DNA from: CAYSAQ01 sp964429235
Lineage (GTDB): Bacteria; Margulisbacteria; Riflemargulisbacteria; GWF2-35-9; DYQY01
Direction of reading: 5' to 3'
NCBI GenBank assembly: GCA_964429235.1
Contig: CAYSAQ010000001.1
Coordinates: 186,001 to 250,000, forward strand
Length of the DNA stretch: 64,000 nucleotides
Below the pieces are notes generated by a model. It searched no databases, was not told the origin of the DNA, and saw nothing but the letters and a program-made list of their open reading frames with translations. A program made the translations under genes and the position numbers. Of this stretch, positions 16,790 to 24,859 are shown one piece after another (within the stretch, counting starts at the first letter, position 1; the number at the start of each line of letters is the position of its first letter).

Positions 16790-17695
16790 ATGAATTTAAA
16801 TAATTTTTTAAGCTTAACTGACTTATCTAGTAATGATATTGAAACAATTACAAATACTGCTATAGAGCTTAAGGCAGAACATAAAGCAGGAATAAAACGT
16901 AACACTCTTGATAACAAATCATTTGCAATGATATTTGAAAAACCTTCAACTCGTACTTTTGTATCTTTTAGTGTTGCTATTACACAATTAGGTGGTCAGC
17001 CAGTAAATATAAATCAATCATCTTTAGGTGGACGTGAAACTTTACATGATGTTGCAAAGACTCTTTCTCGCTATGTTGATGGAATTATTATCCGTACATT
17101 TGCACATGAAACAGTAACAGAGCTTTCTGAGCATGCATCTGTGCCAATTATTAATGCTTTAACGGACAAATATCACCCTTGCCAAGCAATGGCTGATTAT
17201 TTAACAATCAAAGAACACATTAAAAAAGATAAAATAAAAGTTACATATCTTGGAGATGGGTTTAATGTAGCAAACTCACTACTTCTTCTTGCAGCAAAAA
17301 CAGATATGGAGATTGCTATTGCATGTCCCAAAGGGTTCGAGCCTGATGCTGATGTAATCGCTAGCGCACAAGAAGTTGCAACATCAAAAATAACAATAAC
17401 TAATGACCCTATTGAGGCAGCTAAAAATGCTGACGTATTATATACTGATACTTGGACATCAATGGGAATGGAAAAAGAGGCAGAAGAGCGAATAAAGATA
17501 TTCTCGGACTTTCAGGTGAATAGCACGCTAATGGCTAATGCTAACAGTGATGCGATTGTAATGCATTGTCTGCCAGCTCATCGTGGACAAGAAATAACTA
17601 ATGACGTTATCGATAGCAAACAATCAGTTGTTTTTGACCAAGCAGAAAACCGTCTATGGGCTCAAAAAGCTGTTCTTGAATTAATGTACAAATAA
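16790..17695 (+). CDS. argF: Ornithine carbamoyltransferase
   Basis: Makes citrulline from ornithine and carbamoyl phosphate. 301 residues, standard length. The carbamoyl-phosphate loop EKPSTRTFVSF replaces the usual STRTR with STRTF, a known variation. LGGRETLHDVAKTLSRY, HPCQAMADYLTI, YLGDGFNVANSLLLL and VMHCLPAHRG (ornithine/catalytic Cys) are clear. The next gene starts 12 nt after the stop and has an AAGGAG site. Confidence 0.94.
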   Translation: MNLNNFLSLTDLSSNDIETITNTAIELKAEHKAGIKRNTLDNKSFAMIFEKPSTRTFVSFSVAITQLGGQPVNINQSSLGGRETLHDVAKTLSRYVDGIIIRTFAHETVTELSEHASVPIINALTDKYHPCQAMADYLTIKEHIKKDKIKVTYLGDGFNVANSLLLLAAKTDMEIAIACPKGFEPDADVIASAQEVATSKITITNDPIEAAKNADVLYTDTWTSMGMEKEAEERIKIFSDFQVNSTLMANANSDAIVMHCLPAHRGQEITNDVIDSKQSVVFDQAENRLWAQKAVLELMYK

Positions 17696-17707
17696 CAAGG
17701 AGATATC

Positions 17708-18670
17708 ATGACATTTAATACTATAATACTTGCCGCAGGCAAAGGCACACGATTGAAAACTGAAAGCAGTAAAGTAATTGTTGAGCTTATCAATAAGCCA
17801 ATAATAATGCATCTGCTAGATAACATATCTAATCAGATATCTGAAAAGGATACATATTTTATAATTGGTCACAAAGGTGAAGAAGTTCAGGAAATTATTT
17901 CTAACAAATACCCTGCTTCTCAATTTGTATGGCAAAGAAAACAACTTGGAACTGGACATGCAGTAGCACAAGTTGAATCTGCAATTAACATGAACAATGA
18001 GTCGACATTAATACTTGCTGGAGATGTTCCATTAGTAAGCAATGATATGATTAAAAACTTTATTGATTTTCATAATGACCAAAAATCAGACATTACAGTA
18101 CTAACAACCGAAATAGATGAAGCTACTGGATATGGAAGAATCATTCGAGATAAAAGCAAGAATAGATTACTAGGAATAGTTGAAGAAAAAGATACCAATG
18201 CTGAAGAGAAGAAAATTAGTGAAATTAACTCTGGGATATATTTAGTAAAAACTAAGTTGCTTTTTGAACTGCTAAAAAAACTAGAGCCAAATAATACTCA
18301 AAATGAATATTATCTTACAGACATAATTAAAATAGGCAACAAAGAACATTTAAGCATCCACCCTTACCTTTTTCCAGAATATGATTTACTTAGAGGCATT
18401 AATTCTAGACATGACATCGCTAATATTGCGAATTATATATATAATTCAACCAAAAACAAGCATTTATCCAATGGTGTGACGCTGCTTGGACCAGAAAGCA
18501 CGTTCATTGAACCAGAGGTAGAAATTGAAAAAGATGTAATAATTGAACCATTTGTTCATTTAAAGGGAAACTGTGTAATTAAAGAAGGTTCAAAGGTCTG
18601 TAGTTATGCTTATTTGACTAACTATACATCGAAAAATGAAGAAGTCGTAAAACCCTACTTCAAAAATTAG
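17708..18670 (+). CDS. GlmU-like N-acetylglucosamine-1-phosphate uridyltransferase, short form
   Basis: Residues 1 to about 230 form a nucleotidyltransferase domain with LAAGKGTRLKT, the signature lysine (SSKVIVELINKP), QLGTGHAVAQ and LAGDVPLVS, as in the pyrophosphorylase half of GlmU, which makes UDP-GlcNAc. The C-terminus has only about three left-handed beta-helix turns (GVTLLGPESTFIEPEVEI, EKDVIIEPFVHLKGN) and ends at residue 320, against about 450 in bifunctional GlmU. The acetyltransferase site is therefore absent. It could be a natural monofunctional enzyme or a truncated gene; no trace of the missing part is seen downstream. Probably cotranscribed with argF. Confidence 0.82.
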   Translation: MTFNTIILAAGKGTRLKTESSKVIVELINKPIIMHLLDNISNQISEKDTYFIIGHKGEEVQEIISNKYPASQFVWQRKQLGTGHAVAQVESAINMNNESTLILAGDVPLVSNDMIKNFIDFHNDQKSDITVLTTEIDEATGYGRIIRDKSKNRLLGIVEEKDTNAEEKKISEINSGIYLVKTKLLFELLKKLEPNNTQNEYYLTDIIKIGNKEHLSIHPYLFPEYDLLRGINSRHDIANIANYIYNSTKNKHLSNGVTLLGPESTFIEPEVEIEKDVIIEPFVHLKGNCVIKEGSKVCSYAYLTNYTSKNEEVVKPYFKN

Positions 18671-18748
18671 CAATTTAATTGTAGAATAACGTTCAGTCTT
18701 TTATAGACAAGTAGAGATTTCACACTTTGTTGTGACAATCTTTGATAA

Positions 18749-18805
18749 TTTGCGGAGAATTGGCCCCACTACGCTCAAAGAGCTTCGAGGGGTAAACCGA
18801 GTGGT
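18749..18805. repeat. Interrupted partial copy of the tRNA-Ser 5' end
   Basis: TTTGCGGAGAATTGGCC at 18749-18765 is identical to 18846-18862, which spans the start of the tRNA-Ser gene 97 bp downstream. A further tRNA piece, CCGAGTGGT, recurs at 18797-18805 after 31 unrelated bases. The block looks like a duplicated and broken tRNA-Ser 5' end. Confidence 0.7.
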
Positions 18806-18813
18806 GCTATAAT
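18784..18813 (+). promoter_or_regulatory. Promoter for the tRNA-Ser/tRNA-Gln genes
   Basis: TGCTATAAT at 18805-18813 is a perfect extended -10 element. TTCGAG at 18784-18789 is a weak -35 at 18-bp spacing. The expected start of transcription is about 30 bp before tRNA-Ser. Confidence 0.6.
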
Positions 18814-18850
18814 GTGCCAGTAATTAAAATTTATTAATCAACTTTTTTGC

Positions 18851-18938
18851 GGAGAATTGGCCGAGTGGTTTAAGGCGGTAGTCTTGAAAACTATTGTATG
18901 GTAACGTACCGGGGGTTCGAATCCCTCATTCTCCGCCA
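18851..18938 (+). tRNA. tRNA-Ser (anticodon TGA)
   Basis: 88-nt class II tRNA: acceptor GGAGAAT with ATTCTCC, D arm GCCGAGTGGTTTAAGGC, anticodon loop CTTGAAA (anticodon TGA), a long variable arm (TGTATGGTAACGTACC) and T loop GTTCGAATC. The discriminator is G, as expected for serine, and CCA is encoded. Confidence 0.97.
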
Positions 18939-18943
18939 CTTAA

Positions 18944-19017
18944 TGCCCCATGGTGTAATGGTAACACACCTGTTTTTGGTACAGGCGTTCGAGGTTCGAG
19001 TCCTTGTGGGGCAGCCA
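18944..19017 (+). tRNA. tRNA-Gln (anticodon TTG)
   Basis: 74-nt cloverleaf starting with U, typical for glutamine: acceptor TGCCCCA with TGGGGCA, anticodon stem CCTGT/ACAGG with loop TTTTGGT (anticodon TTG), T arm GAGGTTCGAGTCC, discriminator G and encoded CCA. It follows tRNA-Ser by 5 bp and is probably cotranscribed. Confidence 0.97.
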
Positions 19018-19050
19018 TTTATTTTAAATATAAAGGAAGATTATCCTAAT

Positions 19051-19524
19051 ATGCATTTAATCACAGAGTTTCTAAACATATCACCTTTAAACTGGTCGGC
19101 TATAGCAACTGCAATCTTTTGCTCATTTATTATTGGCCTAGAAAGACAACTAAGAGGAAAACCTGTTGGAATTCGTACATCAGCATTAATTATCCTAGGA
19201 ACATATTTATTCACATCCATTGCCTTTTCAGTTGTTACGGAAGCATCAGACCCTACTCGAATAATTGGACAAGTAATTACTGGAATAGGTTTTCTTGGTG
19301 CTGGAGTAATGCTAAATAAAAATGGTTCAGTAATGGGAGTTACTTCAGCTGCTACAATCTGGATGCTAGCAGCAATTGGAGTTTGCATATCAATTGGAAA
19401 GCTTTCTACAGCTATAGTAGTTTCTATATTAGTTATATGCATATTAGTTGGAGTAGATATGTTAGAAAATAAATCAAGAAAACTAAATAGCGGAATCTAC
19501 AAAAAGTTTGATGATATATTTTAG
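19051..19524 (+). CDS. MgtC/SapB-family membrane protein
   Basis: 157-residue inner-membrane protein with four or five hydrophobic helices. The MgtC signature is clear: FIIGLERQLRGKPVGIRTSALIILGTYLF, then GFLGAGVMLNKNGSVMGVTSAATIWMLAAIGVCISIG. The family is linked to magnesium homeostasis and survival in low magnesium, but many members are uncharacterised. The reading frame is open back through both tRNA genes; the ATG at 19051 is the sensible start. AAGGAAG is about 12 nt upstream. Only the MgtC membrane domain is present, with no C-terminal regulatory domain. Confidence 0.85.
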   Translation: MHLITEFLNISPLNWSAIATAIFCSFIIGLERQLRGKPVGIRTSALIILGTYLFTSIAFSVVTEASDPTRIIGQVITGIGFLGAGVMLNKNGSVMGVTSAATIWMLAAIGVCISIGKLSTAIVVSILVICILVGVDMLENKSRKLNSGIYKKFDDIF

Positions 19525-19549
19525 TTAAACATAGCTATTGCCTCCTCAA

Positions 19550-20281
19550 TTAAAACAACTTATAAGAATTCTTATCAAAAAGATCACTAATATTTTTATC
19601 AACAAACACAGCTTTATGAATATCTTCTACAATATCAAACATTGAAGTACTCTCATCATATTTATCAAATAATCTGCTCCAAGGAATAACTATTTCTTTA
19701 GGATATTTGTTTGCTAAATTGTCACTTGATATTAAATATGCAAGTAATAAAGCAGCAGTTATTACTAGGCTAGTAACACCGCTAGCAATATCCTCTCTAA
19801 ACAACTCTTCTGGTTTAGGGGCAATACCAATCTCTATAAGTGGCTTTGCTGTTGCTAATGAAAACAAACCATACAACAAACGCCTTCTTGCGTCCAAATG
19901 TCCATGATGAAAAACTCTTCCGGCATAAACAGTAAGGCCCTTAGTGCTTATTATCCCTGACCTCTGATTATACTTATATGCAGTAGAAAAATCTTGTTTA
20001 GATGCCCTAGGATTAGGCAAATCATGGCTATGGATATTTATACCACCAGAAACATAGTGGTCATCTGTAACACCAAATTGCCTGCCTTTGGTAATATGCA
20101 ATCCGTTATACCCTTCTTGTGGTGTAAACGAATACTCTCTACTTGGAAATTTAAAAACAAGGTCATTTGCACTAGCAAGCAATAACCCATTATTACCAAT
20201 AGATGCTAATACATCATCAGTTGAATATTTAGGATTATCTACATAGTCAAATGGACTAAAACTAATTATCTTGCTGTTCAT
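19550..20281 (-). CDS. Protein with a JAMM/MPN-like metal-binding motif
   Basis: 243 residues, family not recognised overall. Residues 84-97 read HSHDLPNPRASKQD, which fits H-x-H-x7-S-x2-D exactly, the zinc motif of JAMM/MPN+ metalloproteases and the RadC-like fold. The following SGIISTKGLTVYAG is what JAB domains usually show after the motif. A possible upstream glutamate lies in QEGYNGLHI. The C-terminal 100 residues contain one hydrophobic segment (SGVTSLVITAALLLAYLIS). The ATG at 20281 was chosen over a GTG one codon earlier because it has TATATT six nt upstream and no Shine-Dalgarno. Function unknown. Confidence 0.65.
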   Translation of the reverse strand: MNSKIISFSPFDYVDNPKYSTDDVLASIGNNGLLLASANDLVFKFPSREYSFTPQEGYNGLHITKGRQFGVTDDHYVSGGINIHSHDLPNPRASKQDFSTAYKYNQRSGIISTKGLTVYAGRVFHHGHLDARRRLLYGLFSLATAKPLIEIGIAPKPEELFREDIASGVTSLVITAALLLAYLISSDNLANKYPKEIVIPWSRLFDKYDESTSMFDIVEDIHKAVFVDKNISDLFDKNSYKLF

Positions 20282-20287
20282 CACAAC

Positions 20288-20293
20288 AATATA
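20288..20293 (-). promoter_or_regulatory. -10 element, probably leaderless start (JAMM-motif gene)
   Basis: On the minus strand TATATT is followed by six nt (GTTGTG) and then the ATG at 20281. Transcription would start at or next to the start codon. No Shine-Dalgarno is present. No clear -35 is seen. Confidence 0.4.
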
Positions 20294-20342
20294 TCGTCAA
20301 ATTACATTAATTATTGCAGCTTATTGGTATCAAAAAGGCATT

Positions 20343-21608
20343 CTAAAAAAGTTTAGATTCTAAGTAAGATATAAGTCTAGTCAAAGACCTATCCAATGAA
20401 ATTGCCTTTCCAGAAGTTTCCTCTCTCTCAGAGTCTTTATACAACATTGGTCCATTAAGATAATATTGATTGCCAGAATCTGCCTTCCCAATTATTTCTG
20501 AGCTAGTACTTCTTCCATTAAGCTCAACAGTATATTTAGACAAACTTCCATCACCATCCAACTTACTAAACTGGATATCTTTTAATACTCTTAAAATCCT
20601 ACTGTGATCACTTTTTCTAAATGTTACTTGGTCACCATTTGAAACGTAATCTGTTGATAAGTTTAGCAAAGCATTTGCTGCTATTACAAACCGTAAAGCA
20701 GAGTCATCAGAAATCTCTCCTGATCTTATATCATAATTTTTCTCTAAGATTGCAGCTAATCTTGCTAACATCTTTACAAATACATCTGGTGCCAATGTAG
20801 CTAGCTCTTCTAACGCACATCTTGGCTGATTATGAACATTTAATGGAGATATATTTCTAAAAATCTCAGCTTCTGGAGCTTTATTAAAAACTCCAACAAA
20901 GAACTCTTTGAACACTTCATTCGCCTGAGCTCCCCACCATGTATCATTGGCTATACTTAAAAATAAACTCTCTCTTAACCTATATAATTTTGAAGAAAAA
21001 CGACTCTCTCCTAACACTCTCGAACCATCATATATGCTCAATAAGAAATTAGGTTCCGCAGTCTTCAACATAGTCTGCCTCAAAGCTGGAAAACTATCTT
21101 TTACATCATCATTATTAATGACACGGAAAATTGCTTTTCTAGAAGCGATTACAAGTCCCTCGGAACTCAAGTTTTCTCGCAAAATATCAATTGTTGCTTT
21201 TGTTACATTCTCTTGATTATCAATTGCCCACTCATAAAATAAAGGCAAAATACCTTCTTCTTTCATTAAAGCTACTGCAATCTCAAAATTTTGAGAACTA
21301 GAATTGTTTAATAAGCCTACAGTAAAATTAAAATATTGTACTTGTTTTTCATTTACAGAATACATACCGGCTGCAATTTGTAACAACACTTTTCTTACAA
21401 CAGCCTTATCTTCAGCTGTTAAGGCAACCCTTCCTCTTGAATTAAACTTAGCAGTAAGCTCATTAATTTTTGCAGAAGAAACTCCTGACCCTCTAAAACC
21501 GATTCCTTTTAACATATCAACACTTGCATTGTAAGCAGAGTTAACTATTTTCAATATACCTTTACGGTCTACTTTTCCTTCTGGAATAGAAACTATTTTA
21601 TTATTCAT
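20343..21608 (-). CDS. Unknown 421-residue helical protein
   Basis: Not recognised. It is mostly helical and soluble, with no signal peptide or membrane segment. The middle part (residues about 70-330) has HEAT- or ARM-like hydrophobic spacing (VVRKVLLQIAAGMY, NFEIAVALMKEEGILPLFYEWAI, CALEELATLAPDVFVKMLARLAAIL), but no repeat consensus is firm. The C-terminus carries a short beta-rich stretch (YTVELNGRSTSSEIIGKADSG) and a final helix. AGAGGTG precedes the ATG. It lies upstream of the JAMM-motif gene on the same strand, 61 bp apart; that gene seems to have its own promoter. Confidence 0.65.
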   Translation of the reverse strand: MNNKIVSIPEGKVDRKGILKIVNSAYNASVDMLKGIGFRGSGVSSAKINELTAKFNSRGRVALTAEDKAVVRKVLLQIAAGMYSVNEKQVQYFNFTVGLLNNSSSQNFEIAVALMKEEGILPLFYEWAIDNQENVTKATIDILRENLSSEGLVIASRKAIFRVINNDDVKDSFPALRQTMLKTAEPNFLLSIYDGSRVLGESRFSSKLYRLRESLFLSIANDTWWGAQANEVFKEFFVGVFNKAPEAEIFRNISPLNVHNQPRCALEELATLAPDVFVKMLARLAAILEKNYDIRSGEISDDSALRFVIAANALLNLSTDYVSNGDQVTFRKSDHSRILRVLKDIQFSKLDGDGSLSKYTVELNGRSTSSEIIGKADSGNQYYLNGPMLYKDSEREETSGKAISLDRSLTRLISYLESKLF

Positions 21609-21683
21609 AAACGCACCTCTTTATGTATCTATATTTAGTATTCCACCAAATTATGATTTTTAAACATTTTTTCAGAAATAATA

Positions 21684-22451
21684 TTAAAGGTAAGTGGAAG
21701 CTAGCTCTTTATAAGATTTGCTACTAGAAGAAAAAAGTACTCCACTATGGTTCATATATACAGATTCTTTTCTGTTTAGCTCTAAATTATTGCCATGGAT
21801 ATCGGAAGCAATAAACCCTGCTTCTTTAAACAAACAAGCTGTAGCACCATAATCCCAAAGGCAACCGCCACCCTTTTGTGGCTTTGGTTTTTTATAAAAA
21901 ACAGCAGGAGTATTATCCAAAACCCAACAAGCATTCATAACAGCGCCACCTTGATTAATAACAATCTCTGTATCTCTAACTCTTGGCGTCCAGGCATGTT
22001 CATTTTTAAACAATCCACTACCTTTATAGGCATGATACATATTATTTATTATTGGATCGAATACTACACCAATTACAGATTCTCCAGATTTTGAGATTAG
22101 TGATATTGAAACAGCATAACCTGGTTTCCTCTTGGTGAATGCTAATGTTCCATCTAACGGATCTATACACCAGAAATAATCTTTCTTAAACCTACTCCCA
22201 TCATCTTCACTCTCTTCTGCAAGCAATCCTAAATCATATTGATAAATTGTAGGCTCTATAAATTTAAGTATTAACTCTTGGCTTAGCAAATCTACTTCTG
22301 TCACAACCTGAGACGCAAGAGTATTTCCACCTTCTTTACTGTTAACAACAAAATCTTCCTTTGATTTGCTTGCTATATACAAGCCAGCAGCTTCAGCAGC
22401 TGTAATTGCTATATTATGTAGCACTTTCAAATCTTTTGTAGTGAGCTTCAT
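21684..22451 (-). CDS. Inositol-monophosphatase-family phosphatase (CysQ/IMPase-like)
   Basis: 255-residue Mg-dependent phosphomonoesterase of the IMPase/CysQ/FBPase superfamily. Metal ligands are seen in LLAEESEDD and in the signature WCIDPLDGTLAFTKR. GGGCLWDYGATACLFKEAGF is the family C-terminal motif (usually WDxAA). Substrate could be inositol phosphate, 3'-phosphoadenosine 5'-phosphate or another sugar phosphate. The start overlaps the stop of the upstream kinase by 4 bp (ATGA), so kinase and phosphatase are translationally coupled, suggesting a shared substrate (inference). Confidence 0.87.
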   Translation of the reverse strand: MKLTTKDLKVLHNIAITAAEAAGLYIASKSKEDFVVNSKEGGNTLASQVVTEVDLLSQELILKFIEPTIYQYDLGLLAEESEDDGSRFKKDYFWCIDPLDGTLAFTKRKPGYAVSISLISKSGESVIGVVFDPIINNMYHAYKGSGLFKNEHAWTPRVRDTEIVINQGGAVMNACWVLDNTPAVFYKKPKPQKGGGCLWDYGATACLFKEAGFIASDIHGNNLELNRKESVYMNHSGVLFSSSSKSYKELASTYL

Positions 22452-23419
22452 AACGATCTAATAATTTCCTTAGCGATACGTTCACTATAGCTATTAATTT
22501 TCCAATGACCCGGACTCCAACCTTTTATAAATCTATGGAAATCAGTCCAAGCCACAGGGAAAAGCATTCTCCACTCTTCTTCTAATTCTCCAACATCTAT
22601 ATTCTTTTCGTTTCTAAGCACAGCTGATTTAAGCTCTGCAAAATAATAATCTAAAACCTTAACTTCCATTGCTTCACATTCGTTTTCATAAAGACAACTT
22701 CCGATAAAATAAGCGATATCTTTCATGCCGCAGCCACCACCAACATATTGGAAGTCTACTGCTGATATTCTTTTCTTATCATGTGAGAAACAAAAATTAG
22801 CCAACTTAGCATCACCATGTACAAAAGTTTTATATTTACTCTGATTTAGAATCTTATCTACTTCATGTGCAGCTTTTTTCAAAGCTTTATCATCCAATAC
22901 CTTTAATTCATCAGGTCTTGTCGCTAAATGCCAGTAAGTGCCAACTTTCCATAGTCCCGTTGGTCTTTCTTGCATATATTTTGCATGAAAATTTGCCAAC
23001 CAGCTTAAGCCCAGAGCAATCTCATTCCAAGATACTGAGCTTAGTCGCTTACCATATCCGCTACTGTCTAAATCTTCCAGGACCATTAGAACTTCACCAT
23101 CTTTGGCTTCTAAAGCATAGCAATGTGGCACATAGCATGATTCATCACACCTACTAGACCAATCTCTATACCAAGCAGTCTCAACCTCGTAGGAACGTAA
23201 TTTTCGATTATGTGATCTATCTGTATTCCACCCTCTTGGATGCTCTTGGTTTGTAAGTTGAACATATTTTACTACTACAGACTTTAGCTTGCTACCTTTT
23301 AATCCATACCTAATAATAGAACCATAGCCACTCCACAAAGATTGTATTTTGCCTATCTCATATAGATCTGTTGCTCCTGTAGATTTAATAATAATTTCTC
23401 TAAAATGCTTGTTATCCAT
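22448..23419 (-). CDS. Aminoglycoside/choline-kinase-fold phosphotransferase (ecdysteroid-kinase-like)
   Basis: 323-residue small-molecule kinase of the protein-kinase-like fold. Catalytic loop FVHGDAKLANFCF (HGDxxxxN) and metal-binding SAVDFQYVGGGCGMKDIAYFIG are clear. The DFQ variant and the C-terminal WTDFHRFIKGWSPGHWK resemble ecdysteroid-kinase-like proteins rather than true aminoglycoside kinases. The N-lobe has VVVKYV for the ATP lysine and LMVLEDLDSSGYG at the hinge. Not evidence of drug resistance. No clear ribosome site is seen. Confidence 0.82.
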   Translation of the reverse strand: MDNKHFREIIIKSTGATDLYEIGKIQSLWSGYGSIIRYGLKGSKLKSVVVKYVQLTNQEHPRGWNTDRSHNRKLRSYEVETAWYRDWSSRCDESCYVPHCYALEAKDGEVLMVLEDLDSSGYGKRLSSVSWNEIALGLSWLANFHAKYMQERPTGLWKVGTYWHLATRPDELKVLDDKALKKAAHEVDKILNQSKYKTFVHGDAKLANFCFSHDKKRISAVDFQYVGGGCGMKDIAYFIGSCLYENECEAMEVKVLDYYFAELKSAVLRNEKNIDVGELEEEWRMLFPVAWTDFHRFIKGWSPGHWKINSYSERIAKEIIRSL

Positions 23420-23468
23420 GTGTTGAATTATTCCAGAGTATAGTTGTTTTAGGCAAGGATTATTACTA

Positions 23469-23497
23469 ATGACTAGTATCTGATACTACTGTATAGT
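23469..23497 (+). promoter_or_regulatory. Promoter with leaderless start (methyltransferase gene)
   Basis: ATGACT (23469-23474), a 17-bp spacer and TATAGT (23492-23497) are followed by six nt and the ATG at 23504. There is no Shine-Dalgarno, so the mRNA probably begins at the start codon. Confidence 0.5.
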
Positions 23498-23503
23498 AAT
23501 CTC

Positions 23504-24154
23504 ATGTCAAAAAATATATGTCCAATATGTGGCACTCAAAATTGCCGTCAATTTTTTGGAGATAAGATAAGAACTTATCTTCTTTGTCCAAATTGCCAAC
23601 TCATCTTTGTTCCTTCTGAGTTTTTTCTTTCAGCTGAAGACGAAAAATCTCGATATGATATGCATGAAAACAATTCTAATGACCATAACTATAGGACATT
23701 CCTGTCCAAATTATTCAACCCAATGATTGAACGCATCAAGGCTAAAGACCTGGGACTAGACTTCGGCTCTGGACCGGGCCCTACTTTATCAGTAATGTTT
23801 AAAGAAGCAGGCCATAAAATGAAAATATATGACCACTTTTATGAGAATAACCCCTCAGTATTAGAAAAAAAATATGACTTTATCACTGCTACCGAAGTAG
23901 TTGAGCACCTCCACAAACCTAAAGAAGTTCTCGATAAGTTATGGTCTATACTAAAACCAGGTTCTACTCTTGGTCTAATGACTAAGTTATCTAGTGGCAC
24001 AAAGAACTTTAAAAAATGGCATTACAAAAACGACGATACTCATGTGTGTTTCTTTTCTAAAATAACTTTTGAATGGTTAGCAAAACAATGGAATGCTGAA
24101 ATAGAGTTCATCGGCGTTGATGTAATTCTACTTAGAAAAACTATTAACCAATAG
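23504..24154 (+). CDS. Class I SAM-dependent methyltransferase with N-terminal zinc ribbon
   Basis: 216 residues. The N-terminus has a zinc ribbon (CPICGTQNC then CPNCQLIF). The methyltransferase domain starts near residue 85 with motif I LGLDFGSGPGPTLSV, then ITATEVVEHLHKP (motif II) and LKPGSTLGLMTKL. The end (WHYKNDDTHVCFFSKITFEWLAKQWN) matches UbiE/COQ5-like proteins that carry such zinc ribbons and often act on sugars or lipids. The substrate is unknown. Its last 27 bp overlap the convergent GIY-YIG gene. Confidence 0.85.
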   Translation: MSKNICPICGTQNCRQFFGDKIRTYLLCPNCQLIFVPSEFFLSAEDEKSRYDMHENNSNDHNYRTFLSKLFNPMIERIKAKDLGLDFGSGPGPTLSVMFKEAGHKMKIYDHFYENNPSVLEKKYDFITATEVVEHLHKPKEVLDKLWSILKPGSTLGLMTKLSSGTKNFKKWHYKNDDTHVCFFSKITFEWLAKQWNAEIEFIGVDVILLRKTINQ

Positions 24155-24388
24155 TTCCTTCTGATCTTTAGGTAGTTTCTTTATTCTATACTCTTCTTTG
24201 GATGCCTCACTCTTAGTGCCAACTTGTTTATAAAAAACCAAGTGCAATGGCCCCTTACCTCTCAAATATTTGGCACCTTTTATTGGATCATTTTGATGCT
24301 CTAAAAATCTACGATAAACATCGGTAGTTATCCCAGTGTATAAGCTATTGTCTTTGCAACGAATAAGATATAAAAACCAATCGGACAA
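24128..24388 (-). CDS. GIY-YIG domain protein (YhbQ/UvrC-like small nuclease family)
   Basis: 86 residues, single GIY-YIG domain: FLYLIRCKDNSLYTGITTDVYRRFLEHQ holds the two tyrosine motifs and the catalytic Arg, and SEASKEEYRIKKLPKDQKELL gives the usual Glu-containing helix. Such small proteins are common (YhbQ/Slx1-like) and of unclear role. There is no in-frame ATG near; a TTG at 24388 is the likely start. It begins 1 bp after the cupin gene's stop, so it is probably in the same transcript. Confidence 0.85.
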   Translation of the reverse strand: MSDWFLYLIRCKDNSLYTGITTDVYRRFLEHQNDPIKGAKYLRGKGPLHLVFYKQVGTKSEASKEEYRIKKLPKDQKELLVNSFSK

Positions 24389-24389
24389 A

Positions 24390-24806
24390 TTATTTTTCTT
24401 TAATTGTTATCGGAGTATCTTTAACTCCAGCATAAAATACAATTATCACAGCTGGCTCATCGCCCTTATTCTCACCATAATGCCATTTATCTACTACCTC
24501 AACTAAAGCCTCTCCCTCTTTAAGGTGCAACACTTTATTTTCTTCTGTAGTTACAGTTAGTTCGCCACTAATCATTACTCCAGCATTAATAACAGGATGC
24601 TCATGTAGCACAAGCTTTGTCTTTGGAGGAATAGTAATCTTTAATATTGTTATCTCTGGAGTGCCTTCATTATATACTGGCAAACTACTTCCATCCCAAC
24701 TTGTTGTAGATTTCACCAATGTCTCGACTACAGTCTTTGTCACGCTCTCTGCCCAAACACAACTCATTAATACTGTCATTAATATAACTAAAAATACTCT
24801 TTTCAT
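24390..24806 (-). CDS. Secreted or periplasmic cupin-domain protein
   Basis: 138 residues. An N-terminal signal peptide is evident (MKRVFLVILMTVLMSCVWA, cleavage near residue 19; the Cys at 16 does not make a clean lipobox). The rest is a single cupin barrel: LVLHEHPVINAGVMISGELTV carries the first metal-ligand motif (HxH near residue 83) and WHYGENKGDEPAVIIVFYAG the second. Likely a small metal-binding enzyme or binding protein outside the cytoplasm. AAGGGG lies upstream of the ATG. Confidence 0.8.
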   Translation of the reverse strand: MKRVFLVILMTVLMSCVWAESVTKTVVETLVKSTTSWDGSSLPVYNEGTPEITILKITIPPKTKLVLHEHPVINAGVMISGELTVTTEENKVLHLKEGEALVEVVDKWHYGENKGDEPAVIIVFYAGVKDTPITIKEK

Positions 24807-24859
24807 ATAAACTACCCCTTACTATTTTGCAAAATCATTATATCGCAGTAACTTTTCTT

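Noticed and set aside
18898..19050. N-terminal extension of the MgtC gene through the two tRNA genes
   Set aside because: The frame is open but crosses tRNA-Ser and tRNA-Gln; the MgtC homology starts at the ATG 19051.
22448..23419. Antibiotic resistance gene (aminoglycoside phosphotransferase)
   Set aside because: The motifs fit the wider phosphotransferase family, closer to ecdysteroid-kinase-like proteins; nothing points to drug modification.
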